From contig NZ_VIRM01000027.1 in assembly GCF_006874475.1 (NCBI RefSeq), positions 50,475-114,474 on the forward strand: a DNA stretch of 64,000 bases. Direction: 5' to 3'. Below, piece after piece: positions 33,634 to 42,579 of the stretch. How positions within the stretch are numbered: position 1 is the stretch's first letter; every line of letters begins with the position of its first letter. This DNA is from Microbispora hainanensis. Lineage in GTDB: Bacteria; Actinomycetota; Actinomycetes; Streptosporangiales; Streptosporangiaceae. Under the pieces are notes generated by a model, which did no database searches, was not told the DNA's origin, and saw only the letters and a list, made by a program, of their open reading frames with translations. A program made the position numbers and the translations under genes.

Positions 33634-36303
33634 GTGACGGCTTTCCGGCAAAGGGGATGTCACGAGGACGAAGACACCGCACGCTTCTCCGGCCCGCGCT
33701 TGACATGGCTGGCGGCCCGGGTGATTGATGGATTTATGGGTCATTTGGCCGATGCTGATCGTGAAACTGGGGATTGGTCCGGTTTTTGCCGATCATCGTG
33801 GCCGGGTTGGCGGGGCCGCGCCCGGGAAAGACGGCTGGAGAAGCGAGTGGCTCACGAACCCGTGCTTCTCGCGTTGGACGACCTGCACTGGGCCGATCCG
33901 ATAACCCTGCTGGCGTTGCGGGCGATGACCAGAGAACTCGCCTCCTATCCGCTCGTCTGGATGCTGACCCGTACGATCGGCAGCGGTGACTGGTCCCGCC
34001 TCAACTGCCTGTTCCACGTCCTGGAACGTAACGGTGCGACCCGGATCACGCTGGAACCGTTGGACGAGAGGGCTGTAGAGGACGTCGTCACCGACGTCCT
34101 CGGGGCCAAGCCCGAGCCGGACGTGCTGGCCTTGGCCGGCATCGTGGACGGCAATCCCTTCCTGCTCGTCGATCTCCTGGAAAAGCTCAAAAGCGAGGGT
34201 GTTTTCCAACTCGCCGATGATCGCGTACGGATGGTTTCCGCGCGCCTGCCGCAGGTGCGGGCGATAGGGCGAGAACGCCTGGAGGGGTTGCCCGTACGGA
34301 CCAGATATCTGCTGCAGTGCGCCGGAATCCTTGGCCATTCGTTCTCGGTGAGAGATCTGGCCGAAATGCTTGGCGAACCGGCCAGCACTCTGTTGCCGAT
34401 GCTGGAGGAGGCGATTTCGGCGGGCATCATCAAACCCGCTGGAGACGAACTCTCCTTCCGGCACGATCTGCTGTGGCAGGCGGTTATAGGGACCATCCCC
34501 GACTCCGTTCGCCGGGCCATGCACCACGACGTGGGGGAGATGCTGCTCAAACGTGGCGGGTCGGCTGTTCCCGCCGCGGCGCACCTCCTTCACAGTGCCA
34601 CTCGCGGTGATGCGTCCGCACTGCTCGGGCTGGATCGGGCGGCGCAGGAGGTGCTGCGGTCCTCACCCCAGACCGCCGTCGATCTCGCCATGCGGGCGCT
34701 GGAGCTCAGCGACCCCGCCGATCCTGAGTGGTTCGGTCGCGCCGCCACAGCGGTCAACGCGCTGACGGTCATCGGGCGGCTGTCGGAGGCGGCCGATCTC
34801 GCGCGTTCCGCGCTCGGCAGGGCCTCGTCTCTCCACGCGCCTCGCCTGCGGTGCGCGCTGTCGCACATACTGCTGTGGAGCGGCCGGCCGGCGGATGCGG
34901 TGTCCGAGGCCGAAAACCTGCTCGCCCAGCAGGACATCCCAAGTGATCTGCGCGGCATTGCCGAATGGACGATGTTCTGGGGCCTCATCTGGCAAAACGA
35001 CCTCCGGAAAGGGCGACAGCGGGCGGAAGCCGTCCTCGCCCACCGTGAACGGCACACCGATGCCGCCGTCGTCGGGGCACTTCTGCTGCTCGCTCGGTTC
35101 GCGATGGTCGACGGGCGGGGCGCCGACTCGTTCACGCATCTACGCGAAGCCCTCCTGATCACGGACAGCGGCACCGTCGAAGCCGTCCAGCGTCCGTACG
35201 CGCGCCTGCTGCTGAGCCTCCAGTACCGGTCCATGCGACAGTTCGACGCGGCCGACATCGCCATCCAGGCCGCCGAGGAGGAAATCGAGAGCCTCGGGCT
35301 CACCGTGCTCGCCCCGCAACCCGCGCTGTTCCGTTCGGTTCTGCATCTGATCGCCGGACGATATGACGACGCCGCCGCCGAAGCCCAGACCGGGAAGACG
35401 ATCGCCGAAGAACTGGGCACGCACGGATTCATCCGCGTCGGGTTGTCCGTACTCGCGTTCATCGCCATGCGGCGGGGTGACATCGACGCCGCGGTCCGGT
35501 ACATCGAGCGCTTCCAGTCCACACACGCCGCGCCCGGGATGTTGTTCGGGCCGGTGTGGGAGAAGTGGGTGATGGCGGTGGTGGCCGAGGGCCAAGGTGA
35601 TCCGGGACGGGCGATCGACATACTGCGCACGATCTACACCGACGAGGAGGAGCGGCGCTGGGCCCTCCTCACGATGCCTCTCACGGCCGCCTGGATGACC
35701 CGGCTGGCCCTGGCCGTGGAGAACCGTCCGTACGCACAGGCCATGGTCGACACGGCCGAACACCTGGCTCGGAACAACCCGGACTTCCCCATGTTCGCCA
35801 CTGCGTCCGCCCACGCACGTGGCATTCTCTGCGCCGACCCCGATGCGCTGGCCTCCGCTATCGATCAGCCGGAACCATGGATACGCGCCTCGGCCGCCGA
35901 AGACCTCGGCGCCTTGCTGGCCGCCACGTCCGGCACCGACGCCGCCGCGAAGGCCGTCGACAAGCTGGATCAGGCGCTCGACGGCTACGAACAGATCGGT
36001 GCGCTCTCGGACGCGGCCCGCGTACGGGCCCGGCTGCGGGCGCTTGGGGTGCGGCGCCGGCACTGGAACCAGCCCCAGCGGCCGACGTTCGGCTGGGAGA
36101 GCCTCACCGAGACGGAACGGGCCGTCGCCGGCCTGATCGCCAGGGGGATGACCAATCGCCAGATCGCCCAGCGGATGTTCCTGTCGCCACATACGGTGTC
36201 CACCCACCTTCGCCGGATGTTCGGCAAGCTCGACATCGCATCCCGCACCGAACTGGCCCGCATCGTCGCCGAGGAATGCCCTGAGCTCGTCAAGGGTGCT
36301 TGA
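33634..36303 (+). CDS. LuxR/LAL-type regulator lacking the Walker A region (5'-truncated)
   Basis: The frame gives 889 aa, but homology to LAL regulators begins only near nt 33835 (RLEKRVAHEPVLLALDDLHWAD, the Walker B area). The upstream ~65 residues are not ATPase-like and no GxxGxGKT is found in any frame. Downstream are a helical TPR-like region and a normal LuxR helix-turn-helix (TETERAVAGLIARGMTNRQI, about residues 825-845) reaching the C-terminus. GTG 33847 is a possible start for the surviving part. It may be a DNA-binding remnant without ATP switching, or a decaying gene. Confidence 0.7.
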   Translation: MTAFRQRGCHEDEDTARFSGPRLTWLAARVIDGFMGHLADADRETGDWSGFCRSSWPGWRGRARERRLEKRVAHEPVLLALDDLHWADPITLLALRAMTRELASYPLVWMLTRTIGSGDWSRLNCLFHVLERNGATRITLEPLDERAVEDVVTDVLGAKPEPDVLALAGIVDGNPFLLVDLLEKLKSEGVFQLADDRVRMVSARLPQVRAIGRERLEGLPVRTRYLLQCAGILGHSFSVRDLAEMLGEPASTLLPMLEEAISAGIIKPAGDELSFRHDLLWQAVIGTIPDSVRRAMHHDVGEMLLKRGGSAVPAAAHLLHSATRGDASALLGLDRAAQEVLRSSPQTAVDLAMRALELSDPADPEWFGRAATAVNALTVIGRLSEAADLARSALGRASSLHAPRLRCALSHILLWSGRPADAVSEAENLLAQQDIPSDLRGIAEWTMFWGLIWQNDLRKGRQRAEAVLAHRERHTDAAVVGALLLLARFAMVDGRGADSFTHLREALLITDSGTVEAVQRPYARLLLSLQYRSMRQFDAADIAIQAAEEEIESLGLTVLAPQPALFRSVLHLIAGRYDDAAAEAQTGKTIAEELGTHGFIRVGLSVLAFIAMRRGDIDAAVRYIERFQSTHAAPGMLFGPVWEKWVMAVVAEGQGDPGRAIDILRTIYTDEEERRWALLTMPLTAAWMTRLALAVENRPYAQAMVDTAEHLARNNPDFPMFATASAHARGILCADPDALASAIDQPEPWIRASAAEDLGALLAATSGTDAAAKAVDKLDQALDGYEQIGALSDAARVRARLRALGVRRRHWNQPQRPTFGWESLTETERAVAGLIARGMTNRQIAQRMFLSPHTVSTHLRRMFGKLDIASRTELARIVAEECPELVKGA

Positions 36304-36381
36304 GCCCGGAAAGCCGGGTTGCCGTGGCGGCGCCGTTCCCGATGTCCTGGGCCTGCGCAGGCACTCGACAGGAGCTGACGA

Positions 36382-37053
36382 ATGCACTCTGAACTGCATG
36401 AAGGTGCTTCTCCCCCGGCCCGGAGGGAACGGTTGCGCCACGTCTACTGGATCGGCGGTGGGAGTGGAGCCGGAAAATCCACCATCGCCCGGCGCATCGC
36501 CGAGCGGTATGGGATGCGTCTGTACGACACCGACGCCGCCATGCCCGGCCACGCCCGCCGCATGCCCGTGGAACAAGCTCCTTACCTGGGCGAGTTCGCC
36601 GCCATGGACATGGACGAACGCTGGGTGACCAGAAGCCCGCGCGAGATGCTCGATACCTTCCACTGGTATCACGGCGAAGGATTCGAGTTGATCGTCGAAG
36701 ACCTTCTCGCCCTCCCCGCCGACCGGCCGGTGCTCGCCGAAGGCTTCCGGCTGCTGCCCGGCCTCGTCCACCCCCTGCTCGCCGAAGCGGACCATGCCGT
36801 GTGGCTGCTGCCGGCTCCCCGGTTCCGCCAGGCGGTGTTCGACAGCCGTGGCGGACCGGCATGGGGATTCCTGGCCAAGACCGGTGACCCGCAGCGGGCG
36901 CTGCAGAACCTGCTCCAGCGCGACGCGCTGTTCACCGACCGGCTCAGCGAGCAGATCGGTGATCTTGGCCTCAACGGGCTCAGGGTGGCTTCCGAGGACA
37001 CCGAGGAAGATCTCGAACGGCGAGTCTCCTCGGTGTTCGGTCTCGAGGCGTAA
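36382..37053 (+). CDS. P-loop kinase-like protein
   Basis: This 223-aa protein starts after AGGAG and has a Walker A motif GGGSGAGKST (about residues 25-34) followed by RRIAERYGMRLYDTDAAM. This matches the small-molecule kinase or adenylate-kinase-like AAA_33 layout. A Walker-B-like PVLAEGFRLLPG segment lies near residue 115. The substrate is unknown; related proteins phosphorylate sugars, nucleosides or antibiotics. It follows the LAL gene by 78 bp and may be co-transcribed. Confidence 0.75.
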   Translation: MHSELHEGASPPARRERLRHVYWIGGGSGAGKSTIARRIAERYGMRLYDTDAAMPGHARRMPVEQAPYLGEFAAMDMDERWVTRSPREMLDTFHWYHGEGFELIVEDLLALPADRPVLAEGFRLLPGLVHPLLAEADHAVWLLPAPRFRQAVFDSRGGPAWGFLAKTGDPQRALQNLLQRDALFTDRLSEQIGDLGLNGLRVASEDTEEDLERRVSSVFGLEA

Positions 37054-37083
37054 GCGGTCGACGAGGGTTCAGCGGCACAGAGT

Positions 37084-37146
37084 GTGGCCGAGTGACCGTG
37101 AGTCCCCTGATTCCCCGGCAGGTTGCCGACCGTACGGGCACGCAAG
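37084..37146. other. Repeat-like scar similar to integrative-element arms
   Basis: The stretch GAGTGACCGTGAGTCCCC...GCCGACCGTACGGGCACGCA closely resembles the one at about 63026-63090, GAGTCACCGTGAGTTCCC...GCCGACCGAACGGGCACGCA, which lies to the right of a tRNA-Gly fragment. It is probably a relic of a mobile-element arm. Confidence 0.5.
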
Positions 37147-37174
37147 CCCTCGCGGCCTCGTCGGCTACTCGTTA

Positions 37175-37190
37175 GGATACAACTGTATCC
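37175..37190. promoter_or_regulatory. Palindrome GGATACA-AC-TGTATCC, candidate TetR operator
   Basis: A 16-bp palindrome with perfect 7-bp arms lies 20 bp upstream of the hydrolase start, and a TetR gene follows the hydrolase. This matches operon autorepression by TetR-family proteins. Confidence 0.7.
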
Positions 37191-37210
37191 ATTCGGGAGA
37201 TGAGGTCGCC

Positions 37211-38116
37211 ATGCGCGTTCCTGACCGGCCGTCCGCCTTCAGCAGTGACTCTGCCCGTGACAAGTACTACGCCGTATACGACCGCGTGCTCCGCGAGCTG
37301 TGGCCGGTGCCGGTAGACACCATCGACGTGGAGACTCGCGCCGGCAGCGTGCGGACCTATCGAGCCGGGCCCGCGGAGGGGGATCCCGTGGTCCTCCTGG
37401 CCGGGGCGGGCGGGAACGCGCTGGCCTGGCACCGCTACATCGAGCCGCTGGCGCGTACGCGCCCGGTCCTTGCCGTCGACCCCCTCGGCGAGCCAGGCCG
37501 CTCGGTTCAGAAGCGGACCCTGGCGACCGGTGCCGAGGTCGGCGGCTGGGTCACCGACGTCCTGGCCGGGGCCGGGGCCGAGCGCGCACACCTGGCCGGC
37601 TTCTCCTCCGGCGGCTTGGCCGCGGTATGGACGGCGGCGGAACAGCAACGCGGCGGGGGCGGCCGGGTCGCGGCGCTGACGCTGGTGGACCCGGGCGGCT
37701 TCGCGCCGATAACGGGGCGTTTCGTCCGATGGGCCGGTGCCGGCGCCATCGCCTCCATGCTTCCTGCTGCGTTGCGACACCGCATGGCCGGCGTCGTGGG
37801 CAACGGGCTGCTGCGCGAGGATGGCCTGGTGAGGCTGATGCGGGCCGGCTTGTCCTTCCGCCGGCACGTGCTCATCCCGTCCGCCTACACCGACAAGCAG
37901 ATACGTGAGGTGTCCGTGCCCGTACAGGTGCTGCTGGGCGCTCGAAGCACGCTGCACGACGCGCGGGCGGTGGCCGCGCGGCTGGCCGACATCGCGCCGT
38001 CCTGGCGCGTGGAGATCGTGCCGGACACCGGGCACTCGCTGTGCGTCGAAGCTCCGGACCTGGTCGCCGAGCGGATCCTCACCTTTCCCGGCCAGGAGCG
38101 TCCCTGGGGACCATGA
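37211..38116 (+). CDS. Alpha/beta hydrolase
   Basis: This 301-aa protein starts at ATG after GAGG. It shows PVVLLAGAGGNALAWHRY (oxyanion region), GFSSGG (nucleophile Ser about residue 137), a late LLGARS...DARA segment (acid) and PDTGHSL (catalytic His near 278). It is a cytosolic esterase, lactonase or dehalogenase-like enzyme with unknown substrate. The TetR gene follows after 35 bp, and a palindrome lies in the promoter, so it is probably induced by its own substrate. Confidence 0.86.
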   Translation: MRVPDRPSAFSSDSARDKYYAVYDRVLRELWPVPVDTIDVETRAGSVRTYRAGPAEGDPVVLLAGAGGNALAWHRYIEPLARTRPVLAVDPLGEPGRSVQKRTLATGAEVGGWVTDVLAGAGAERAHLAGFSSGGLAAVWTAAEQQRGGGGRVAALTLVDPGGFAPITGRFVRWAGAGAIASMLPAALRHRMAGVVGNGLLREDGLVRLMRAGLSFRRHVLIPSAYTDKQIREVSVPVQVLLGARSTLHDARAVAARLADIAPSWRVEIVPDTGHSLCVEAPDLVAERILTFPGQERPWGP

Positions 38117-38151
38117 CACCGAAGCACAGCACGAACAGGTAGGAAAGGGGC

Positions 38152-38850
38152 ATGCCCCGACAGGTGGATCATGACGAGCGGCGGCGCCGGCTGACCGAGG
38201 CGCTGCTGCGCATCGCCGGCACCCGCGGCCTGCAGGCGGTATCGATGCGTGAGATCGCCGCCGAGGCCGGGGTCTCGCTGCGCGTCGTCCAGTACTACTT
38301 CACCAACAAGCAGGCCCTGCTCGAGTCCGGCCTCCTGGAGCTGGGTGCTCGCGGCCGGCGGCGGGTTCGGCAGCGGGTTGCCGATGCGGCGGACACGCTG
38401 TCCACGCGGGGTGTTCTCGCCGCCGTCCTCGGCGCGATCGTGCCCTTCGACGAGCAGAGCCGCCTGGACTCCATGGCCTGGACCGCCTACTACACCGCCG
38501 CCCTCACCGACCCGGCGCTCGCCGCAGCCGGGCTCACCCTGCCCAACGCACTGGAAGACTTCCTCACCGTACGCTTGACCGCAGCGCAGCAGGCCGGGGA
38601 CATAGCCCCTGATCGTGACCCGCGGGCCGAAGTCGCCGGCCTTCTGGCGCTCGCCAACGGCCTGACCTCAAGTGTCCTCAGCGGGCAGCGCAGCTACGAG
38701 GCCGCTACCAAGCTCATCGACTACTACCTGGACCGCCTGTTCGGGCCGGACCGTGCGCCTCGGAGTCAGGCGAACGAGATCGGGGCAGGTGCGGACGCAG
38801 CCGCGAGCCGTGGCGCAAGTCCAAGACGATCTGCACGAGATCGTCATTGA
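38152..38850 (+). CDS. TetR-family regulator
   Basis: This 232-aa protein starts after AGGAAAGGGG. The N-terminal helix-turn-helix is [25 protein letters not shown] (about residues 32-56). The ligand domain is of the TetR_C/BetI kind with [21 protein letters not shown]. The last ~30 residues (after DRLFGPDR) are basic and run into a scar-like region, so the C-terminus may have been altered. It likely represses the upstream hydrolase operon through the 37175 palindrome. Confidence 0.87.
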   Translation: MPRQVDHDERRRRLTEALLRIAGTRGLQAVSMREIAAEAGVSLRVVQYYFTNKQALLESGLLELGARGRRRVRQRVADAADTLSTRGVLAAVLGAIVPFDEQSRLDSMAWTAYYTAALTDPALAAAGLTLPNALEDFLTVRLTAAQQAGDIAPDRDPRAEVAGLLALANGLTSSVLSGQRSYEAATKLIDYYLDRLFGPDRAPRSQANEIGAGADAAASRGASPRRSARDRH

Positions 38851-39123
38851 TCCGATGGGATCGGCTGATCGCCGCTGATCGCCGTTCAATCTGGCACGCA
38901 TCCGGCACGCGACCGAGCGGCAGCAACGGGCACGGCAGGCGGTCAAGGCATCTGCTCAGGCGCCAGCGGGCACCGGTCTGCCGGTGCTGAACCCAATCGA
39001 GGAAGCGGACGGCTTCGGGCCTGGGGGGAATCGGGACGGCGTCCGCCGAGGACCAGCGCCGATGCTCAGCAAGCTCTGGATCCTGCACGCCGGGAACCAC
39101 CGTGATCGGATTAGGCTCTCCAG
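38851..39123. other. Gap with attachment-scar-like repeats and a likely promoter
   Basis: No gene is seen. Near 38886-38905 the pair CTGGCACGCATCCGGCACGC resembles the CTGGCACGAATCTGGCACGC pair next to the integrase fragment at ~42340. The right end carries a TANNNT promoter element for the HAD gene. Confidence 0.5.
39111..39116 (+). promoter_or_regulatory. -10 element TAGGCT for a likely leaderless HAD transcript
   Basis: TAGGCT ends about seven bases before the ATG, so transcription would begin at or next to the start codon. No ribosome-binding site precedes the ATG, consistent with a leaderless mRNA. Confidence 0.45.
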
Positions 39124-39801
39124 ATGGTCACTCCGATTGAGCTCGTGATTTTCGACTGCGACGGTGTGCTCGTCGACAGCGAACGCATAGCCGTGCGCAT
39201 CCATGTAGCCGTGGGCGCTGAGCTGGGCTGGCCGCTGACCGAAGCCGAGGTAATCGAAAAGTTCATCGGCCGGTCGCCCCTCGCCAACGGCGAACACATC
39301 ACTGCCCGAGTGGGGCCGAGCCTGGGCGCGCTCTGGCAGGAGAGGTTCAAGCAACTGCACCGCACCGCCGTCGATGCCGAACTCGTCCCGGTCGACGGCA
39401 TCCTCGAAGTCCTCGACACCCTCACACTTCCTAGCTGCGTCGCCTCTGGTGGCAGCCATGACACGATGCGCCACACCTTGGGCCGCACCGGGATCTACGC
39501 GTACTTCGAAGGCCGCATCTTCAGCGCAAGCGAGGTCCTCCACGGCAAACCGGCCCCCGACCTGTTCCTGCACGCCGCCAAGCAAATGGGCGTCCACCCC
39601 TCGGCCTGCGTCGTCGTCGAAGACAGCAAATACGGGGTCCAGGCGGCCCGCGCAGCGGGCATGCGCGCTCTTGGCTACGCCGGTGGACTCACGCCCGCGG
39701 AATGGCTCGAAGGACCGGGCACCACAGTCTTCGATGACATGCGCGAACTTCCGACGCTTCTCGCACAAACCTGCCCCGTGGAGACACCCGATCCCCGATG
39801 A
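39124..39801 (+). CDS. HAD-superfamily phosphatase (beta-phosphoglucomutase-like)
   Basis: This 225-aa protein has the HAD motifs in order: FDCDGVLVDSE (motif I, residues ~10-20), CVASGGS (motif II), HGKPAPD (motif III Lys) and VVVEDSKYGVQAARAAG (motif IV acidic pair). A helical C1-type cap lies between I and II. It hydrolyses a sugar phosphate or other small phosphoester; which one cannot be told. It is monocistronic and convergent with merR. Confidence 0.9.
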   Translation: MVTPIELVIFDCDGVLVDSERIAVRIHVAVGAELGWPLTEAEVIEKFIGRSPLANGEHITARVGPSLGALWQERFKQLHRTAVDAELVPVDGILEVLDTLTLPSCVASGGSHDTMRHTLGRTGIYAYFEGRIFSASEVLHGKPAPDLFLHAAKQMGVHPSACVVVEDSKYGVQAARAAGMRALGYAGGLTPAEWLEGPGTTVFDDMRELPTLLAQTCPVETPDPR

Positions 39802-39877
39802 GGGGAGAACTGAGCCGTCGTCCAACGCGGCCAAGGGCGGGGATCATGTGATCGCTGACTGCATCGGGCTGGATCGC

Positions 39878-39918
39878 GGGGCCCAGGCTCGGGGGCCCAG
39901 GCTCGGGGGCCCAGGCTC
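39878..39918. repeat. 14-nt tandem repeat (GGGGGCCCAGGCTC), 3 units
   Basis: The units lie in the gap between the HAD and MerR stops and touch the MerR stop codon. Each contains GGGCCC, so the transcript could fold and end transcription. Confidence 0.8.
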
Positions 39919-40279
39919 ATACGTAGTCGCACTCCGGATTCGGCCTCGACGTCGCGTCGATGATGTCGTCGAGCCTGTCCCGGGCGACAATCAGCTCGGC
40001 GATCTGCGCGTTGATCCGGTCCCGCTCCGCCGCCAGCCGTTCCCGAGATTCCGGCGTGCTCACCTTGGCGTCGACGCACGGCAAGAGCTCCGCGATCGTC
40101 TTGCTGGACAGTCCCGCGCCGTACAACTGCTGAATCAGCCGCACGCGGTCGACGGCCGCGCTGTCATAGAGCCGCTGCCCGCTTTCACTACGCGTCGAGG
40201 TCAGCAACCCCTGCTCCTCGTAGTACCGGAGCGCCCGCACACTCACGCGCGTCATGCTCGCCAGGTCCCCGATTCGCAC
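39917..40279 (-). CDS. MerR-family regulator
   Basis: This 120-aa protein starts at GTG 40279 after GAGGCGG; a GTG five codons upstream (40294) is an alternative. RIGDLASMTRVSVRALRYYEEQGLL is the MerR winged helix-turn-helix. A long dimer helix ends with ARDRLDDIIDATSRPNP, with no clear metal-binding Cys pair. Members of this size often control a divergent oxidoreductase or exporter. Here the divergent side is a transposase fragment, so the target gene was probably lost. Confidence 0.87.
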   Translation of the reverse strand: MRIGDLASMTRVSVRALRYYEEQGLLTSTRSESGQRLYDSAAVDRVRLIQQLYGAGLSSKTIAELLPCVDAKVSTPESRERLAAERDRINAQIAELIVARDRLDDIIDATSRPNPECDYV

Positions 40280-40299
40280 AGTGATCCGCCTCACAATAT

Positions 40300-40793
40300 T
40301 GACCTGCCGCTTTGGCGTGCCGGCCGGCCTTTCGGCGCTGGGCGGACTTGCGGCCGACGCGGGTCTTGGCAGCCAGCGCGAGCAGCAGGCGGCGCTCCAG
40401 CCATCGCCCGAGTGCCCCATCCAGGGCGTCGCCGTCCACCTGCCCGCACAGACGGCGCACCGTCTTCTCGTCTGGGCCGAGGTAGCGGCCGCTCGCCGGG
40501 TCCTGCCGTGCCCCGAGCGTCTTCAACGTCTTCTGCCCGGCATCGGCGATCCACCGCCCGATCGCATAAAACGAGCTGCTCCCGGCCAGTACCGCCGCGA
40601 TCGCCATCGCCAGGACCGCGGGCAGCGCATGCCGTACGCCTCGGGCATCACGCGGATCCGGCACCTGCGACAGGGCTCTGAGCAGGCACTCCTGGCCGGT
40701 ATGGCCCAGCTGGACCACCTGCGGCGAGCTGTCGGACTGGCCATGAACACGATCGATCAGCGAAGATAGCGGCGCGGGCACGGGACCCCTCAT
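40300..40793 (-). pseudogene. ISAs1-family transposase, N-terminal fragment
   Basis: The frame encodes the DDE-associated N-terminal domain of ISAs1 transposases: LLRALSQVPDPRDARGVRHA, LAMAIAAVLAGSSSFYAIGR and LGPDEKTVRRLCGQVDGDAL. The DDE catalytic half is missing and the sequence ends at the merR promoter. No terminal inverted repeats could be defined. This is a dead insertion-sequence remnant. Confidence 0.78.
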
Positions 40794-40862
40794 GATCTGT
40801 TGGCGTAGAGAACCACAAGATCATCGGGGCCGTGTCCGTCTTGTCAAATCCCACCCCGGCCA

Positions 40863-41723
40863 TCACTCATCGCACCCGCGAGCCCAGGTTCGACTTTGCC
40901 GTGCCCGTGGGTGGTGGCTCGGGCAGTCAGTGGCGGGCGAGTTGTCCAGTGCGGTGAGGAGGGTGTTCAGATTGCTGCCTTTGAGGATGCGCGTGGACTC
41001 GAGTGTCGCCTCGTTGATGCCTGTGAGCTTGTGTGAGGTGCGGTAGACGCATACGCGCAGACCTTGCGGTGCTGGATTCCATAACGGCCGTGCCGAGGCT
41101 CGTCGTGTCCGTGATGATTTCGGCTGGAAGAAGGAAAGGAACAGGTCCCTGATCTCGTCACCGCAACCGGCTCGGAACTCCTTCTCGCTTTCGATTCTGC
41201 GAACGGGTAGCTGTTTGGTGAGCTGGTACGACAGACGGTCGAGAGCGTCGAGTGCGGAGGGGAACGGCTTTCCGCACACGCTGGTCGGCACGTCCGGCAG
41301 CACCGCCCTGCCGGAGGAGTCCACCAGGACGAAGTAGTCGAACGTGTACCCGATAGCCGGGCATCTTATCCCCTCGAAGAACCATCGCAGTTTGAGCAGT
41401 GGACTGGCTTGGGCTCGCGCTGGCGGGCGGCGCAGCTCGGTCATCAGTTCGGTTGCCGGACCCGTGGCGTGCTCCTCGTTGAGGACTTCCCAGCGGCCTT
41501 TGCCGGGCAGATACTGGGAAATCCAGCGGCAGCGTACGACCTCGATCGGGACGAAGCCGTAGGGGAGCGCCTGGCGGGGCATGGAGAGCAGGTCCGGGCT
41601 TGACCTTCCGGGGCAGGAGGCGGTGACGACATGGTCTAGTCGTGGGGCCTCGTCCATCCTGTTATCACTTCTGATGAGGATCATGACGGCGAGCACGACG
41701 AGGACGATGCGCAGAGCATGCAC
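40863..41723 (-). CDS. Membrane-anchored hypothetical protein
   Basis: This 286-aa protein has one N-terminal hydrophobic segment (ALRIVLVVLAVMILI, residues ~3-17) and a long soluble part with five or so Cys, including TASCPGRS, VVRCRW, SVCGKPF and AGCGDE. It is probably secreted or anchored outside. No domain is recognised. It lies among mobile-element remnants; whether it belongs to them is unknown. Confidence 0.6.
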   Translation of the reverse strand: MHALRIVLVVLAVMILIRSDNRMDEAPRLDHVVTASCPGRSSPDLLSMPRQALPYGFVPIEVVRCRWISQYLPGKGRWEVLNEEHATGPATELMTELRRPPARAQASPLLKLRWFFEGIRCPAIGYTFDYFVLVDSSGRAVLPDVPTSVCGKPFPSALDALDRLSYQLTKQLPVRRIESEKEFRAGCGDEIRDLFLSFFQPKSSRTRRASARPLWNPAPQGLRVCVYRTSHKLTGINEATLESTRILKGSNLNTLLTALDNSPATDCPSHHPRARQSRTWARGCDE

Positions 41724-41832
41724 CGCTGCACCTTATTGACGCGTGTCGTCTATTGTTGCCGGTTTGCTAATAAGGCGACGACGTCGGACCGGCTGGGCGG
41801 TCGACCCCTGGTTCCCTCTATCCCGCAGGAAG

Positions 41833-42097
41833 TCAATCAAGGAGATCGGGGCGGCGTGCGGTTAGGGCGCGGCGGGAGGTCACATATCTCTCGTAGAACT
41901 CCTCGGCGAGGGCTTCGCGGCGGTACCGCTGGCGTAGGACGGGGTCAAGGTCTCCGGCTCGGTTGACGAGGTCGGTGAGGGACTTGCGTTCGATGTCGAA
42001 GGCGGCCATGCATTGCTCGACGGCGGAGTCAAGGTCTCCGCGTCGGGCGTGGACGATGCCGAGGTCTATGTGGGCGCCGCCGACCGCATGGGGGCGC
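41833..42097 (-). pseudogene. TPR-type regulator, C-terminal fragment
   Basis: The frame (HIDLGIVHARRGDLDSAVEQ, then ERKSLTDLVNRAGDLDPVL) matches the last tetratricopeptide repeat and tail of actinobacterial XRE-TPR regulators. All N-terminal parts are missing. The break is at about 42097, where an integrase fragment begins on the other strand. Confidence 0.7.
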
Positions 42098-42337
42098 CAC
42101 ATTCACGACCTGCGGCACACGGGCAACACCCTGGCGGCGGCCACCGGGGCAACCTTCCAGGAGCTGATGAGCCGCAGGGGTCACTCCAGCACGAACGCGG
42201 CCATGGTTTACCTGCACGCGGCCAAGGACAGAGACCGCGCGATAGCCGATGCCATGGAGGAGATCGTCAAGCAGGAGCTCGCCTCCGCCAACGACAAAGA
42301 TGAGGAGCGGGCGGCGACGGAAGCAAAGATCAACTGA
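42098..42337 (+). pseudogene. Tyrosine site-specific integrase, C-terminal fragment
   Basis: IHDLRHTGNTLAAATGATFQ, MSRRGHSSTNAAMVYLHA and the tail after it hold the HxxR, GH and Tyr catalytic motifs of phage/ICE-type integrases. The core-binding and N-terminal arm domains are gone. A tRNA attachment scar follows ~95 bp downstream, the normal place for an attachment site relative to such genes. Confidence 0.8.
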
Positions 42338-42382
42338 TCTGGCACGAATCTGGCACGCGAGTGAGGAAAGTCCGTAGAGATG

Positions 42383-42454
42383 ATCAAGGCCCGGGCCGGG
42401 ATCATCTTCCTGACCTGGGCCTTCGTGTGTGGAGCGGGTGACGGGAATCGAACC
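42383..42454 (-). other. Attachment-site scar: degenerate tRNA-Gly 3' end and terminator
   Basis: The 72 bases align without gaps to 62879-62950 with about 60 identities by eye. They include an identical 23-nt block that is the reverse complement of the T-arm and acceptor end of tRNA-Gly, and the GGCCC terminator stem arms. The sequence diverges right after the T-loop, so no tRNA is encoded here. Confidence 0.72.
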
Positions 42455-42555
42455 GGACCAGTAACAGGGTTCTCACCTGCGAGTTTGCTGTTCGCGCTGG
42501 TCGCGCCTATCGGGTTGAGCCGGGTTCTGCCGCGTTCTGCCCACTCCTGCCGGTC

Positions 42556-42579
42556 CGGTGTGCCCACGTGGGCACACCG
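42556..42579. promoter_or_regulatory. Perfect 24-bp palindrome near the 3' end of the PPTase operon
   Basis: CGGTGTGCCCAC followed directly by GTGGGCACACCG is fully self-complementary. It could terminate the - strand operon that ends at 42635 or be a protein-binding site. Confidence 0.5.

Noticed and set aside
40188..40793. Complete transposase gene
   Set aside because: Only the N-terminal associated domain is present; the DDE domain and IS ends are missing.
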